Shown piece after piece: positions 33,501 through 57,060 of a stretch of DNA of 64,000 nucleotides. Both the position numbers and the translations under genes were made by a program. The DNA comes from Antedon mediterranea (taxonomy: Eukaryota; Echinodermata; Crinoidea; Comatulida; Antedonidae). The notes below the pieces were generated by a model that had not been told where the DNA came from, did no database searches, and was given only the letters and a program-made list of their open reading frames with translations. How positions within the stretch are numbered: the first letter of the stretch is position 1; each line of letters opens with the position of its first letter. The stretch is taken from positions 19,742,001 through 19,806,000 of the forward strand of contig NC_092674.1 of the NCBI RefSeq assembly GCF_964355755.1, in the 5' to 3' direction.

Positions 33501-35009
33501 ACAGGAACCGAAAGAACATCTGTAATGTTACGTTTGTGTTGGGTGAAAGTACTTACTGACCAGCCACCAGAAGGATTCTTGAAGGTATATGATGCTGAGG
33601 ATTTGTTTGAACAGACCATTCAAAAGGTATGTTATTATTTAGGATCAGACGACTGTCCCTTCAAGACACAGTTTTAATAGGTTTCAGTCAAATGTAAAAA
33701 ATGGTAAATCTACATTTATAAATACTTATAACTTTGATGCTGAGATTTTGTTTATAGGCCTATGACAGAATAATAGACCCTTTTTTTCTGTTTTTGTTTC
33801 ATCCAGAATCCAACACGTTTGCCACACCAAGTGTCTGACGAAGCCAGCTTTAGAAGCCATCATCCCATGGAAATGACCAGACAACGAGCCTATGAGGAAG
33901 ACTCGCAAAAGTATGATTCTGGGTCAAGTAAACCTCAACAGCAATCGAAAAATGATCCTACTGAAATGGAATCTTCTTCAGGTAATTTAGATCTTCCATG
34001 TGAACCAGAATCTTCAGATGTACCAGTAGTAGCATCTAAGCTTCCTTTTAATGAATGGCAGTCTCAATCTGATGCACCTGGGTACTTAACAGACACAGAT
34101 ATTACAGCTCCAGCTAAAGATGTCAATAATGAGTATGTTGATGAAGTGAATGGTGTTGGACCAAAAGCTGGGATATCTGCAGCTAACAAAGTAAGTAATG
34201 CCAGGATGTCCAGGAATTCTGTTTTCTAAATGCTATTGTGTTAAAATCCTGTTTTAGAGAACAACTTTCTGTTTTGTTTTATATAGAATACACATCTGCC
34301 ACACCAAGTTTCTAGTGAAGAACAAGTTAATGATGAAGGCCAGAAATCTGATCCAAACAAACCTCAACGGGAATGGCGAGATGGTCCTACTGGAATGGGA
34401 GGGGAATATGTTCCTGTAGAATCAAATTCTTCCTCAGATAATATAAATCGACAAGAACCAAAACCATTTTCAGGTGTAAAACTACCTTGTAATGAAATGC
34501 AGTCTGAAGATGGGATTAGTTCTCTGAAGTCAAATCTATCTGGAGGTCTAACTAACATACAATATACAAGAAATGTTAGTAGTGGCCCAGCAGCACTGTT
34601 GCAAACAAATGGAGGTCAGACAAAAAGTAAAATAGCCTCAACCACCTCTACAGTATCCTCAGCCAGAGAAGTTGATAATAGTTATGTTACAGAAGTTCAG
34701 GGTGTTGGACCAAGTGGGACATCGGGAATCCATTCTAATGTGGAGAGACAGAAAACTCAAGCCAAAGAAGTTGATAATAGTTATGTTACAGAAGTTCAGA
34801 GTGTTGGACCAAGTGGGAGATCAGGAATCCATTCTAATGTGGAGAGACACAAAATGGAAGCCAAAGAAGTTGATAATACTTATGTTGGAGAATCCAATGC
34901 AATTGGACCAAGTGGGACATCAAGAATCCATTCTAATGTGGAGACACAGAAAAAAACTCAAGCCAAAGAAGTTGATAATAGTTATGTTGGAGAATCCAAG
35001 GCAGTTTGA
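27421..35009 (+). CDS. Unrecognised 565-residue protein with C-terminal 33-residue Tyr-Val repeats
   Basis: Five exons, all phase 0: 27421-27594, 28157-28264, 33318-33626, 33807-34190 and 34287-35009. The ATG follows an acceptor (tatgcag at 27401-27407), so a 5' UTR exon must lie upstream. Residues 1-94 are helical and basic. Residues 95-197 look like a compact beta-rich domain (TLTLRFCKYI, then MLRLCWVKVL). Residues 198-565 are polar, low-complexity and probably disordered. Exons 4 and 5 both begin with an LPHQVS segment, implying exon duplication. Residues 451-565 are three full 33-34-residue repeats plus a partial one, each with EVDN(S/T)YV and (S/A)(V/I)GPSG; a degenerate NNEYVDEV unit occurs in exon 4. 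No signal peptide, membrane segment or known domain seen. The regular Tyr-Val-x-Glu spacing could be a docking array, which is inference only. Intron 2 (5.05 kb) holds the nested Helentron-like elements. Confidence 0.7.
28157..28264 (+). CDS. 565-residue gene, exon 2
   Basis: 36 codons between ttttgcag and gtaagt. Includes TLKIIVHIALKEKQKVE, a strand-helix pair. Confidence 0.75.
28679..31830 (+). mobile_element. Helentron-like element B1, split by B2
   Basis: B1 is 28679-28728 plus 30314-31830 (about 1.57 kb). Start agttatccgc with matching gcggataact; end tgcggataacta, stem-loop actcgtcaaagtgacgagt, acatgtctag, then T. Interior shares nearly all its sequence with B2, for example gcacctcctatttttgaatg. 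Confidence 0.75.
28729..30313 (+). mobile_element. Helentron-like element B2, nested in B1
   Basis: A complete 1585-bp copy: start agttatccgcttagtagcgg preceded by TTTTT, end gcggataacta, hairpin, catgtctag followed by T. Same family and orientation as B1. Confidence 0.8.
32810..32876 (+). repeat. tRNA-like sequence inside element A copy 2
   Basis: A box tggctcggtggtc at 32812-32824 and B box gttcgagtctc at 32856-32866. Less decayed B box than in copy 1. Not a foldable full tRNA. Confidence 0.5.
33318..33626 (+). CDS. 565-residue gene, exon 3
   Basis: 103 codons between cattgcag and gtatgt. Best-folded part of the protein, with alternating hydrophobic strands and Cys at FCKY, NKCL and RLCW. 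No family recognised. Confidence 0.8.
33807..34190 (+). CDS. 565-residue gene, exon 4
   Basis: 128 codons, phase 0. Ser/Gln/Pro-rich, ends with a degenerate repeat around NNEYVDEVNGVGP. Its start resembles that of exon 5. Confidence 0.75.
34287..35009 (+). CDS. 565-residue gene, exon 5 (repeats and stop)
   Basis: 240 codons and TGA. The 99-bp repeats run 34662-34760, 34761-34859, 34860-34961 and a partial 34962-35006. Confidence 0.8.
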   Translation, partial: NTHLPHQVSSEEQVNDEGQKSDPNKPQREWRDGPTGMGGEYVPVESNSSSDNINRQEPKPFSGVKLPCNEMQSEDGISSLKSNLSGGLTNIQYTRNVSSGPAALLQTNGGQTKSKIASTTSTVSSAREVDNSYVTEVQGVGPSGTSGIHSNVERQKTQAKEVDNSYVTEVQSVGPSGRSGIHSNVERHKMEAKEVDNTYVGESNAIGPSGTSRIHSNVETQKKTQAKEVDNSYVGESKAV

Positions 35010-35084
35010 CCAAGATGAGATTGATATTGTTTTAACATGTTTAAAGTATTTATTTACATCTTTGCTATAATCTTACAATATTGA

Positions 35085-35090
35085 ATTAAA
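35085..35090 (+). promoter_or_regulatory. Candidate polyadenylation signal of the 565-residue gene
   Basis: ATTAAA about 75 nt after the stop codon at 35007-35009. Variant hexamer in a suitable place; similar hexamers are frequent in this AT-rich DNA. Confidence 0.4.
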
Positions 35091-35623
35091 ATATTATGGG
35101 TTGTAATTTATTTTTAAAAAGCAATAGGATTTCATAGTAAATGTACTTATGTAGTAATTAGGTTGAATTTAGACAATATGAAATGCATCAAACTATTGTT
35201 GCTTATCTTAAAAACTTGAATTATGTGTGTAAATATATCTGTATATAATAATAATAATGATAACTGTTAATTTAGGATACATCTACATTATTTAATATAA
35301 CAATTGCCAAACACTTAAATGCAACAACTTTTTAAACACATATTGCCATTTTTGCATATTTTTTTACAATATTTACTTTTTTGACATTTTAGGCTTTTTA
35401 TAGAAAATATCATTACATTTGTATTTCTGTTCCATTTTAACTAAAGTTAATATGAAGAAACATACAACAAGTTAGACATACTGAAAGAAACAGGGAAAAG
35501 AAGAAATGGAAAAATCTCATTAGGGAAATAAAGGGAAAGCTGAAGTGGAAACATTGTGGGAAACTGAAGTGGAAAAGACTTCTAAAATTAAATAGAATTA
35601 TTACTTGATAAATATTGATGTCT

Positions 35624-36480
35624 GAAAGTCTACTCCTCTATCCATGGTATGCATTCATCTACTTCCCTGTTCAATTTTCCTAACATCCATTCCACAACCT
35701 TTTCTTAAAAACTAATGAATAGTGGGTAGGAAAAATTAATACAGTATTTGTTTTTATTATATTAGGAATTGCGACTATGTTGTCTTCCATTAAAACTGTT
35801 TCTACTGTATATATATATATATATAATACCCGTGTCTGTCTTACTACTAACTGGTTAATTTTTTGTTTACCAATTCAGTATTTCTCACTTCTTCCTCTGT
35901 GTTTATGGGTTTGTTTCTGAATGAATATTCAAATTATTTTTTTAGCAACTGTACATAAACAAATCCCATTATTAACAATGTAATCAGCATAATATAAACT
36001 AGCATGTACAATTTGTTTAAATATTAGTATTAAATAAATAATTTAAGTTAATTTTTAAATACTGTAGTACTGTATTCGTATGTCATGGTTGAAAGTCTAA
36101 TCCTCTATCCATAGTATGCATTCATTTACTTCCCTGTTCAATTTTCTCAACATCCATTTCACAAGATTTCCTTTAAAATGTGTAGCAAAATTAATACAGT
36201 ATTTGTGTTTTTTATTATGCGACTATTTTGTCTTTCGTTGAAACTTGTTTTACTTACTCACTGGTTAATGTCTTTGTTTTTACCAATTCAGTATTTCTCA
36301 CTTCTTCCTCTTATTGTTTATGGTTTTGTTTCTGAATAGATATTCAAACTATGTTTTATTGCACATAAACAACTGCCATTATTAACTTTCAACCATGTAA
36401 TCATCATATATGAGTTGTAAGTTAAATTTGTTAAAATATTAGTATTAAATAAATAATTAAGTTAATTTGTAAATACTGTA
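35624..36480 (+). repeat. Diverged tandem duplication (~465-bp period)
   Basis: 35624-36069 is repeated at 36091-36480: shared gaaagtct(a)ctcctctatcc, gcattcat(c/t)tacttccctg, ccaattcagtatttctcact and aataattaagttaattt. Several indels separate the copies. Non-coding. Confidence 0.75.
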
Positions 36481-36778
36481 GGCTTACTTGTTTTTTTTAC
36501 TACAATTATTGATTGTTTCTGTATAAATAACCTGCAGTGTTGACTAAAAACCCAGTGCAAATCAAGAATCTGAATGTATTGCGATATTTGTTGAATGGAG
36601 AGAGTCAGAATATTTGACTATTCTATTTGAATATTCACCCATTCAAGTATTATAATAAATGTTCATATTATAAATAATTATTACATTACATGTTCATTAT
36701 TATTTATTTTGTTGACAATTCTTTTCTTTTTTGCGACATAATTTCAAGCAGGCATTACCCAAAAAATTATCCCTTTTC

Positions 36779-36879
36779 AGTCGCGTGCAACGCGACTCTA
36801 CAGCTCACTATGTCGGTCGGTCGGTTGGTCGGTAAACAAAACTTGAGCACGCGACTGCAGCGATGTATATGGCCTTGTT
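36779..36879 (+). mobile_element. Short GTCY-type Helentron-like element, family C copy 2
   Basis: Starts agtcgcgtgcaacgcgact, then cactatgtcggtcggtcgg, and ends gcacgcgactgcagcg with tatggccttgtt. Same ends as 41843-42707 but only ~100 bp. Confidence 0.7.
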
Positions 36880-38864
36880 CAATATATTGAAAGTTACAAA
36901 CAGCCAACAAGGTAATCACAACACAATCATTGTCTAATGCTTGCTAACGACTAATTCATCGCTTGTGATTGGTCCAGTCACGTAGCGTTAACGTCCATGC
37001 ACATTATATTATTCGCCTATCTACTTTTGTGACGTGAACAGTTACGCAATTCACCCAATCACAACCGAGGAATGTTCGATAGGTGAATGTATTCGCTACT
37101 AATGGAAAACTTAGATGATTGGCTATTCTTTTTCAAGGATTCGTTTCTTTCTTTAAACTAAACTGGTTTTACTAATCGGATAAAAATATTGGTGATAAAA
37201 TAAGATTATTAAGATAATTAATTGTCCTGTTTATAAGTGGGGTTGCGACAGTAATGAAAATAAAAGTAAAGAAAAGTGATTATCAGTAGGCCGATTTACA
37301 CGAAACTAAATTCTGGAGAGTAGAACATGCGAAAAGGAAATGTCTGAATATCTTCTGTGGATTTAGAATTACGTAGGGTGACCTCACCTCACCAGCTTTG
37401 ATATACGTTTGTTTAATGGTAGCGTATATGACCGAAATTTAAATTATATAAAGTTATACTTTTAAATTAGGCCTACATATTATAATGGTTCAAGTAATAC
37501 GGTAATCTTTAATAATTTGATGACAATTCGATAAAAACATACATACGCAAGCATTTTATACGTATGACATTTATTGGAAACAAACTCAGTTCACCAATAA
37601 CGTAAATAGAATGTACATAACTGGTTTCCTAAATGAACTTCAAGTTTACAAGATGGGCTATTTTGATTTTTTAATTAACATGTTGTTAGTACAGTATTAT
37701 CTGTTTTTTATTTATTCTTGGTGTACCATTCATTGTAATTATAGTTAATTTCATCATTCGCTTTTTCTGAAACGTATATGACAACGTTATCAGCAAAGTT
37801 TACAGGAAGACCCATATTGTTACAGATTTTATATGTCGTTAAAACATCTAAAAGAAACCTGGGCTGTGTAATTTTCTAAAAGAAGGGACAACTAAATATA
37901 ATATGTGAATAACGTGGACATATTTGTTTGTAATGTAAAATCGAATTGATTAGATAAGCAAGGTGCTGTAGAATACGATGTATGTATATCCGTGAAACGA
38001 TTTAGGCCTACCAGTATGTGGTTTATGCTATGTGTTTATTATATATACAGTACAAGTAATAATTAACTTCACTGAAAATAAAATACGAATAATATTGTGA
38101 GAGAAAGACATTTGCACGCATGATTAAAGCTAAACACACCTTTTTTAAGGCCATCAAAAAAGTGAATGAATGAAGTTAATAGAGCGTTTTATTGTCAGCA
38201 GTTATATTTTCTACTGAAATCGTCATTTTCAAGTTATGGAACGTCATATGGTCAGTATTTTTTTTTTAAACGTACTTATTAGACTTCGTCCAATAGTTAT
38301 CTAACTAGTGTATGATCCAGACGTGGTTTTAGCGTTAAGGCGAACAGTATTTTAGCCTATCAGAATATCCTGAATTTGTATAGGCTACAGTTCCAACCTT
38401 GGTTGGTCCACCTTTGTAGCTTGGTCAGTGACCCACGTAGACGTCGATATTGATCAGGTCAGCTTCATTCACCACCTATATGTCAATAAAATAGAGGACC
38501 AGGAAGGATATATTGAGACATTTTATATTGATAGATGATTCTGCCTGTCTGTGAATCTCTTACTTAATTAACAACCACTCTGGTTAATGATGACGTATTT
38601 GACATAAGCAAGACCTATTTGTAGTTTGTAAGCCTAAAGCTTGCAAGAATGGCATAAAGTGGTGTTATTAGTAGTTTATTCAAATATGATGTATTATGCG
38701 TACAATTTCAGACCACTTTTTGTTTAGAGGACGCCATTAATTGATTTGATTATTATGACTTACTTTTTACAACAGTGTAGTTCTCCAAAAACTATTTTCT
38801 TGTCAATAAATTGCCTGAATGACTGAATTTATTATATATTTTAATTTTTAAGATTAATCGTAAA
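36880..38864. other. Upstream region of the SLC17 gene
   Basis: Presumably holds the promoter and 5' UTR exon(s). The ATG exon at 38865 is preceded by an acceptor-like ttttaatttttaag. Nothing else is recognised apart from weak similarity near 36950-37090 to the MITE at 8546-8726. Confidence 0.35.
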
Positions 38865-50000
<11,136 letters not shown>

Positions 50001-50519
50001 GGTATTGAACCTACAGTACCTGATTCATATTTTGTATTGACATTGAAGCAGTATTTTATTTATAATCTATTGAATAGAATGACACACAAAAGATGGAACA
50101 GTATAAACGAAACTAATTGAACCAGAATAAGCAAAACAACTTTGAATAGGCCTAATATAAAACCTTTTATTTGACAATGGAGAATACACATGTGGACACA
50201 ATAGTCACGTTCTGAGTTTTGTTTTAAAAGTGTATAGTGCACTTCGGTTTTGTCATGAATTGCCCTATTTTATAGAGAAGATTGTATTTCCTGGACGGTG
50301 ATCATCTCGTAAAAAAAAACCACAGCTAAAACACGTTTCGTAGGTAAGCAATGCAGAAAACATGAAATATTCATTACCGTAGTAGGCCTACTAGTAATAA
50401 TTTATTTGGAAGCTATATACCTTTGAAACAGTGGCACGTTTCTTAAGTTCAGCGTAATTAAAATAATAATATTATATTAAAATATTTAGTTATATTAAAA
50501 TTATTATAATTATGGGAGA
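50001..50519. other. 3' region of the SLC17 gene
   Basis: AT-rich 3' UTR and spacer. No clear AATAAA within the first 150 bp after the stop. No other feature. Confidence 0.35.
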
Positions 50520-52890
50520 AGACAACTCCCATCCCGGCTTTAGATATGGAGGTTAGCTGCGAATATTAAATAAGCAGTCCCGGACAAAATCACGGGTCGC
50601 CCTTTAGCAAGGCATAGCACCCGACAGCTGCCCTACCAGGGTTAAGGAGAAGTCATTGGCCGCAGGATTATGGTTTAATTCTTTTGGCAGAATAACAACA
50701 AATCGTTATTCTGGCAATGTTTCCATTTTGCGTTTGGCGGAGGATGCTTCATGCACAACGACAAAGGCAAAACAACTTTGTAAAGAAGGTACTGCACTGC
50801 TAGATACCTGGCGTATCCGTAGCAGTACATATCCACCGAAAGGAATTTTATGACTCGTACTCGAAACCCCACAACATACCGCATCGCTCGTCACGTGGTT
50901 TCGGTTACCGCGTTATACTGATGGTACGACTTTGATTCAGTGCTCGAAAAATCAACTACAAAGTCACAATAACACCCCTCTTATAAAATGTAAGAGGACG
51001 ACAACCTTCTCAACGTTCAACGTTCGAACTCTAAACACCATAAATCAACTTCCTGAACTCGTTGCCTCTGCCATTCTTTTCAACATCGACATTATTTGCA
51101 TACAGGAACACCGCTTCTTTCACGATGATTTAACACTTTAAAAACCACGATGTCGGCAAAGGCTGGACATTTATCCCAGCTTCTGCTTTGAAAAACAATA
51201 TGAATGCTTCCATCGGTGGTGTTGGACTCCTTGTAAGTCCCAACGCCCGGAGATCTTTGAGTAATATCGAAATGATCCTAATTCCCCGAATATTAAATCA
51301 TTGTTTCAACGGAAATCCTGCAACAACCGTTATTTCGTGGTACAGTCCAACCAACACTAGTCTTGAGAATGATGTCGAGGACTTTTACAAAGCCCTCTCT
51401 TCACTTCGAAATATCCCTAAACATAATGTTTTGGTAATAGGAGGTGATATGAATGCACAACTTGGAAATGAAAATCATCTGTTTACTTACCACCATGAAA
51501 CAAATCGAAACGGTCAATATCTATAAGACTTCGAAAATGATCTCATCTGTCTAAACACCAATTTCCAAAAAAAACCCCATCAAAGCTGCGGACACATACA
51601 TACCCTCACGAAATGAAAGCCCAACTCGATTATATGCTTGTACATATGAAATAGATTAACAGCATCGTCAATAGTGAGGCATATAATACGTTTGAAAGAG
51701 TGAGCTCAGATCACAGGATTGTTTCAACAAAAATACGCCTTAGTCTCCGCAACAAAATCATCATCACCATCTTACGACTGGTCAGCTCTATCCAACCAAA
51801 ATACTCGAGACATCTACACGGGGCTGCCGGTCTAGACTCAATACCTCCTGAAGTATGGAAAACAGAAGCGTTTAATGACATAATTATACAACTTTTTAAT
51901 GCTATGTAACACGGTGAAAAATGACAAACGGTCGGAAGGATGCATACTCCCGTTTCCAAAAAAAAGGAGATCTTATAGTGACCCGAAAAATTACAGGGGT
52001 ATAACCCTCACCCCTATCGCAGCAAAAATCTACAACTCGCTTTCATTGAATCATCTTCAATACGTGGTAGATAACATCTTACGTGTAATCAGAATGCCTT
52101 CAGAAAGAACCGGTCAACGATCAGTCAAATACTGACCATCAGAAGAATTATTTAAGGTATCAACTTAAAGAATCTACCAGCTGTGATCTTATTCATAGAT
52201 TTTTAGAAGCTGTTGACTCCGTACACCGTGGCAAAATGGAGAAAATTCTGCTTGCCTACGGTATCCCTCATGAAACTGTGAAAGCAATAATGATGCTCTA
52301 TAAAGACAACACCGATAACGGTATCCCATTCAAAGAGGTGAATACATTTAAATATCTAGGAAGTCACATCGAATCGTCAAAAAGTTGAAATAAATAAGAA
52401 TATCTAAAGCCTGGACTGCTCTCAACTCACTAAAGGTTATTTGGAAATCTTTTCTAACACAGAGCATCAAAAGCCACAGTTGAATTGGTGCTGCTGTATG
52501 GATCCTCTACCTGGACACTAACGAAAGCTTAAGAAGCGAAACTTGATTATACATACACTCGAATGCTAAGAGTAGTTCTGGACATATCTTGGAGAGATCA
52601 TCCAACCAAACCGCAGTTATACGGAAATATGCGTCCAGTCTCATCCACAACGGCGTCTTCGCTTTGCTGGACATTGTTAAAGATCGAGACCTTGTTAGCT
52701 CTACACTTCTATGGAATCCAAGATATGGTCGCCAGAAGGTTGGACGTCCCCACAAAACCTACATAGATCAACTATGCGAAGAAACAGAATGCAAGCCGAA
52801 TGAACTGCCTGCTGCCACGGAAGACCAGAAAGGGTGGCGTATCCGAGTAAAAGCTTTTACGATCGATCAAATGCAACTTCAACATTTGTA
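50520..52890 (+). pseudogene. Degenerate RTE-like non-LTR retrotransposon
   Basis: Fragments in order on the + strand: a 5' region, endonuclease start FSTFNVRTLNTINQLPEL and IICIQEHRFF (50998-51130), endonuclease strand NVLVIGGDMNAQLGNE (51428-51475), short reverse-transcriptase pieces (about 51940-52330, e.g. KNYRGITLTPIAAKIYN), and a C-terminal segment YTRMLRVVLDISWRDHPT with GRPHKTYIDQL near 52750. Many stops and frameshifts and an RT domain much shortened by deletion. Resembles RTE-type elements with R-G-R-P-x-x-T-Y-x-D-Q-L ends. Not active. Confidence 0.7.
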
Positions 52891-53088
52891 GGAAGATAAA
52901 TTACAGATGGTGAACCAAGAACATACATTGATTTTTGATCTATTATTGCTTCATTAATAATTGATTCGTATAAGTTGCTTTCGATAGACTTTGCCCAAGC
53001 ATCTAAAATTCCTCCAGTCTGATATTCTGGAGAGCAGGACATGAGAACAGGAAACATCGGCAGTGTATTTAGAGTATTTATTGTTTCG

Positions 53089-53125
53089 TCTAATTCAATT
53101 CAACTTTATTTAGGCCTATTTACTT
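53089..53125 (-). repeat. L2/CR1-like LINE tail fragment
   Basis: cgtctaattcaattcaactt then tatttaggcctatttactta: complement of an AATAAAGTTGAATTGAATT-type tail. Confidence 0.4.
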
Positions 53126-53514
53126 ATTAAAATATTTCCAAACAAACCGTGGATCGACAAAGGTTTTCAAAACCTGCTTAATTTTGCAAATGGAACAATC
53201 TTGGAAAGAAAGGCAACGTCAAATAAATCAGAAAACTAAGGAATAAAAAAAAGTATAAAAACAAAATTGAGAAAGAAAGAAAACAATAAAGGATGGAAAC
53301 GTTTGCAAACAATGACGGGTTATAAACAAAATCTAAAGATTTAACTCTAAATAACGAAAGTAAATATGTAAATGATCTAATAAGTAGAGTCGATAGAAAT
53401 AGTTATAGCAACCCTCAATCCAGATACACGATCCTGGTGTTGTTATAGATAATCAGTTAAAATTTGACAACAAATCTATTTCGTTACTGAGAGGATAAAG
53501 GATATATATTTAAA

Positions 53515-54086
53515 CTAGAGGGTACTCCGAGAGTACAAACCTCCGCCTACTGTAAAATTCCCCTACATAAAATGCCCCCTGAATATTTTTTTTTTACATT
53601 TTTTTTATTAGTTCTAAGTGTAAAAACTGCACACTACAAAGTTGTGGAGGACAGTGTGGTGTAATGGTTATGTATCCAGCCTCTCAAAGGTGAGATCGCT
53701 GGTTCAAGTCCCACTGAGGGTTTTTTTTTTTTTTTTTTTTTTTGTGGACCTTGATCTTTGACCCTGACCGTTCAAAATTTAACCACAATTATATGATGTG
53801 TCATTGATCATTGTGGCTAAGTTTGGTGAGAATCGGATCAAAACTGTCGTCTCTAGGCAGTAAAATAGTTTTTTGTTAGTTGTGACCTTGACCTACGACC
53901 TTTCCCCCTCAAATTCGAACTCGTCCGAGATCATTGAGCATAGATCATTGTGTCCAAATTTGGTTAGAATCGGATAAAAACTGTGGCCTCCAGGCTGTTC
54001 ACAGACACACACACAAACACACACACAAACACACAAACACACACACAAACATACAGGGGTGAAAACATAACCTCCTTGGCGGAGGT
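53515..54086 (-). mobile_element. Helentron-like element family E, copy 1
   Basis: Orientation set by copy 2. On the + strand it starts ctagagggtactccgagagt and ends cctccttggcggaggt. Reverse-complemented it starts acctccgcc with a small hairpin and ends with the stem-loop gtactctcggagtac and CTAG. It carries an ACACAAAC microsatellite and a tRNA-like module. 572 bp, no ORF. Confidence 0.7.
53648..53720 (+). repeat. tRNA-like sequence in family E copy 1
   Basis: A-box-like gtgtggtgtaatggtt and B-box-like ggttcaagtcc at 53701-53711, with cagtg/cactg able to pair as part of an acceptor stem. Followed by poly-T, a pol III stop. Stems are incomplete, so probably tRNA-derived. Confidence 0.5.
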
Positions 54087-54942
54087 AAAAATTGTTCTTC
54101 CCATCCTCTTCCCCATCCCTCAACTCTAATGTTATATACAAAACACAAATTGGGTTTGTTTAAATGAGTTCAAATAAAAAAGTTTCTCCTTCGGAAGTAG
54201 GTCTAATTACCAGGGTGTTAATTTTAGTTGACTACATAAATCATCGTTTCTATTTATTCGTTTCTGTAAACGACAATGTACTATAGTCCTGCGGTAAGTA
54301 CATTTGAAATCGCCAGTTTTTTTGTTCACGCTGAAATTACTGCGTATTCGAGAACCATCCGTGGACACGACCATCTAGTTTAATTAATTACAATAAATCC
54401 ACAATCCACTTTTAAAAATAAATATTAGGCCTAACTGAAGAAAATGCAAACAAAGATTTCTATAGCAGTAGGCCTACTAACAGTTTTAAATTAATCAATT
54501 AAAACTAAACACCTACAAAATATGATTCCTTTCATATTTTATATATATATCCAATGGCAAATTTATATATAAATATATATAAAAATAATCCTCAATCAAT
54601 AATAATCAAAGAATATCCCTTGAAAATAAGTGTCCATAAAGTATTTAACTTTCATGGTACGGACGATTCCATTTACTATAATAGGGATGTTGCGCATTTC
54701 TTACTAATATGTTTTAAAATACTTCAAAATAATTAAGTACCTATTATTAATTCTTCGGAACGTTAGGAATGGCAAATATATTAATCATAATTACAATCGA
54801 TATTGGTTAAAATACAATATATAGAAGATTTAACCTCCGCACTCAGCCCGAGACAATGGAACTAATGGACCGAGAATCGAAAAACATGTGCCTACTCTTT
54901 TCTTTTTCCATTCATCAATTCTCATATTTTTAATGTTTTATT
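54087..54942. other. Spacer between the two family E copies
   Basis: AT-rich with no gene or repeat recognised, apart from tatata stretches near 54540-54590. Confidence 0.3.
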
Positions 54943-55531
54943 ACCTCCGCCAATGAGGTTATGTTTTCACCCCTGTATGTTTGTGTGTGTTTGTGTGTTT
55001 GTGTGTGTGTCTGTGAACAGCCTGGAGGCCACAGTTTTTATCCGATTCTAACCAAATTTGGACACAATGATCTATGCCCAAAAAGCTTGGACGAGTTCGA
55101 ATTTGAGGGGGAAAGGTCATAGGTCAAGGTCAAGGTCACAACTAACAAAAAACTATTTTACTGCCTAGAGACCACAGTTTTGATCTGATTGTCACCAAAC
55201 TTAGCCACAATGATCAATGACAAATCATATAATTGTGGTTAAATTTTGAAGGGTCAGGGTCAAAGATCAAGGTCCACAAAAAAAAAAAATAAAATAAAAA
55301 AATAATAAAAAAAAAACCCCTCAGTGGGACTTGAACCAGCGATCTCAACTGTGAGAGGCTGGATACATAACCATTACACCACACTGTCATCCACAACTTT
55401 GAAGTGTGCAGTTAACATATTTACACTTAGAACTAATAAAAAAAAAATGAAAAAAAAAAATATTCAGGGGGAATTTTATGTAGGGGAATTTTACAGTAGG
55501 CGGAGGTTTGTACTCTCGGAGTACCCTCTAG
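54943..55531 (+). mobile_element. Helentron-like element family E, copy 2 (inverted relative to copy 1)
   Basis: Starts acctccgccaatgaggtt (5' hairpin), ends ggcggaggtttgtactctcg with hairpin gtactctcggagtac and ctctag followed by T. 589 bp. The tRNA-like module runs on the minus strand at about 55395-55322. Similar to copy 1 over its full length. Confidence 0.7.
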
Positions 55532-57060
55532 TATATTGTATGTGTTTTTAAGCATCAAGGAAAACCAATTTCATGTTCGCCTTGCTGTGTTCATGACAAT
55601 AAAGATTTAGCTTATCATATCTTAACTTATCTTAACCTGGGACATGCTTTGTTGACAACCTAAAGCCCTTGGCAATCTAATTGACAATCACCTCAAGTTG
55701 TTACGGAAACTCCAATCAAAAAGCATCATACTTTTAGATCTCCAAAAATGGGCGGTCATAAACTGCAAACAGGGATTTCCCTCATCATGTTCATGAGGTG
55801 GCCAGCTGTATTGTTGTATTTCATTGAATAATTTATATTTCTGCGAATTTTCAACAACATAATAAAAATCTACATTTACATTATAACTCACATCCATGCG
55901 TTTTTATTTTTTCTGTCAGTTTTGTTTATTGACGATGTGTTAGTACAACTTTGCTCCCATTGCAGTGCACGGTAGTGGAGCCCTTGGATTAGTCTTGGGT
56001 GGAAGGTGCTGATGCTCAACATACTGCCATGAAGTATCTGCGTATACTTTCATGGGGAGCATCGTTGTATTAATGGTGATTTTTGTACCTATCAGTCTCT
56101 TTGGAGACTCTTCCAGGGAGTCCTGGTTGTTTTTTTTTTATCTCAGTTTCATGTGGGTAAGTGAACATTCTTCCTTATTTCCTGCACTTTGGTGTGCTGC
56201 TCTTGGCGGTGCCTTGGCACCTGCCGCGGGCTATTTTTCTCTGAGCATCCCTGTTGTGCTTACTTAGAATTGGAAAATTATTGCTATATAACTTATATTT
56301 GCTTATGACTTTTATGTGCAGTTTTACATGGGTGAATGTTCATTTACTAATTAAACTATTTAAGCCAGAACTTATGTTGTATGCGTCTTTATTTATTATT
56401 CTATGAGTTTGTTAATTGCCGCAGTCTCCGAGTAGCAAAAATCAGTTTTACAACAAATCTGAATTATACTTATGGTAAACCTCGACAACAAATGTTTTTT
56501 TATTGCTGGCGTTTTAAAATTACTTTGTACATGAATTGCGATGAGGAAACAGTTATTTGATCGTTAGATGCGTTCATTAAATATAAATAAAATTCGTTAG
56601 TATTAACTTATAATAAGAGTAAAAGAAGTAAAAGGAAGAAACGCAAAGCGAGTATGGAGCGGCTGTTCCAGAATATACAACAGGCAAATTAACTTTAAAA
56701 TACAAACATTTAGGTGATTCTGTCAAAGGTCAAGCGCCTTCAGCCTGCCACGTATTCAGTATTGTACCAACATAATAATAATAATAATCTGATTTACTAA
56801 TCAGATAGGATGATAAAATAAGATTATTAAAATAAGCATCGAAAGACAACTTGAGCTCTCGTCAGTTAAGCTACGTACATACACTGGACATATAATGGAT
56901 TTTTTGGGTTAAATTAATGCGTAAGTTACATACCAGAGTACGACTATCAATATTACCGTTAACGATTGTGCGAACAGATGGAACTACCCTACAAGCCCGT
57001 AGCCAGGATTTTTACAGGGGGGTTCTTTTTTCTCAAAAAGGCCCAATGATATTGATCACC
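55532..57060. other. Region without a supported gene
   Basis: A 71-codon hydrophobic ORF at 56052-56267 has no conserved motif. A hAT-like end (caagcccgtagccaggattt) occurs at 56991-57010. Confidence 0.3.

Noticed and set aside
56052-56267. Hydrophobic 71-codon ORF that might be a membrane protein exon
   Set aside because: No splice sites agree with the frame, no motif matches SLC17 or another family, and T-rich DNA readily gives hydrophobic ORFs.
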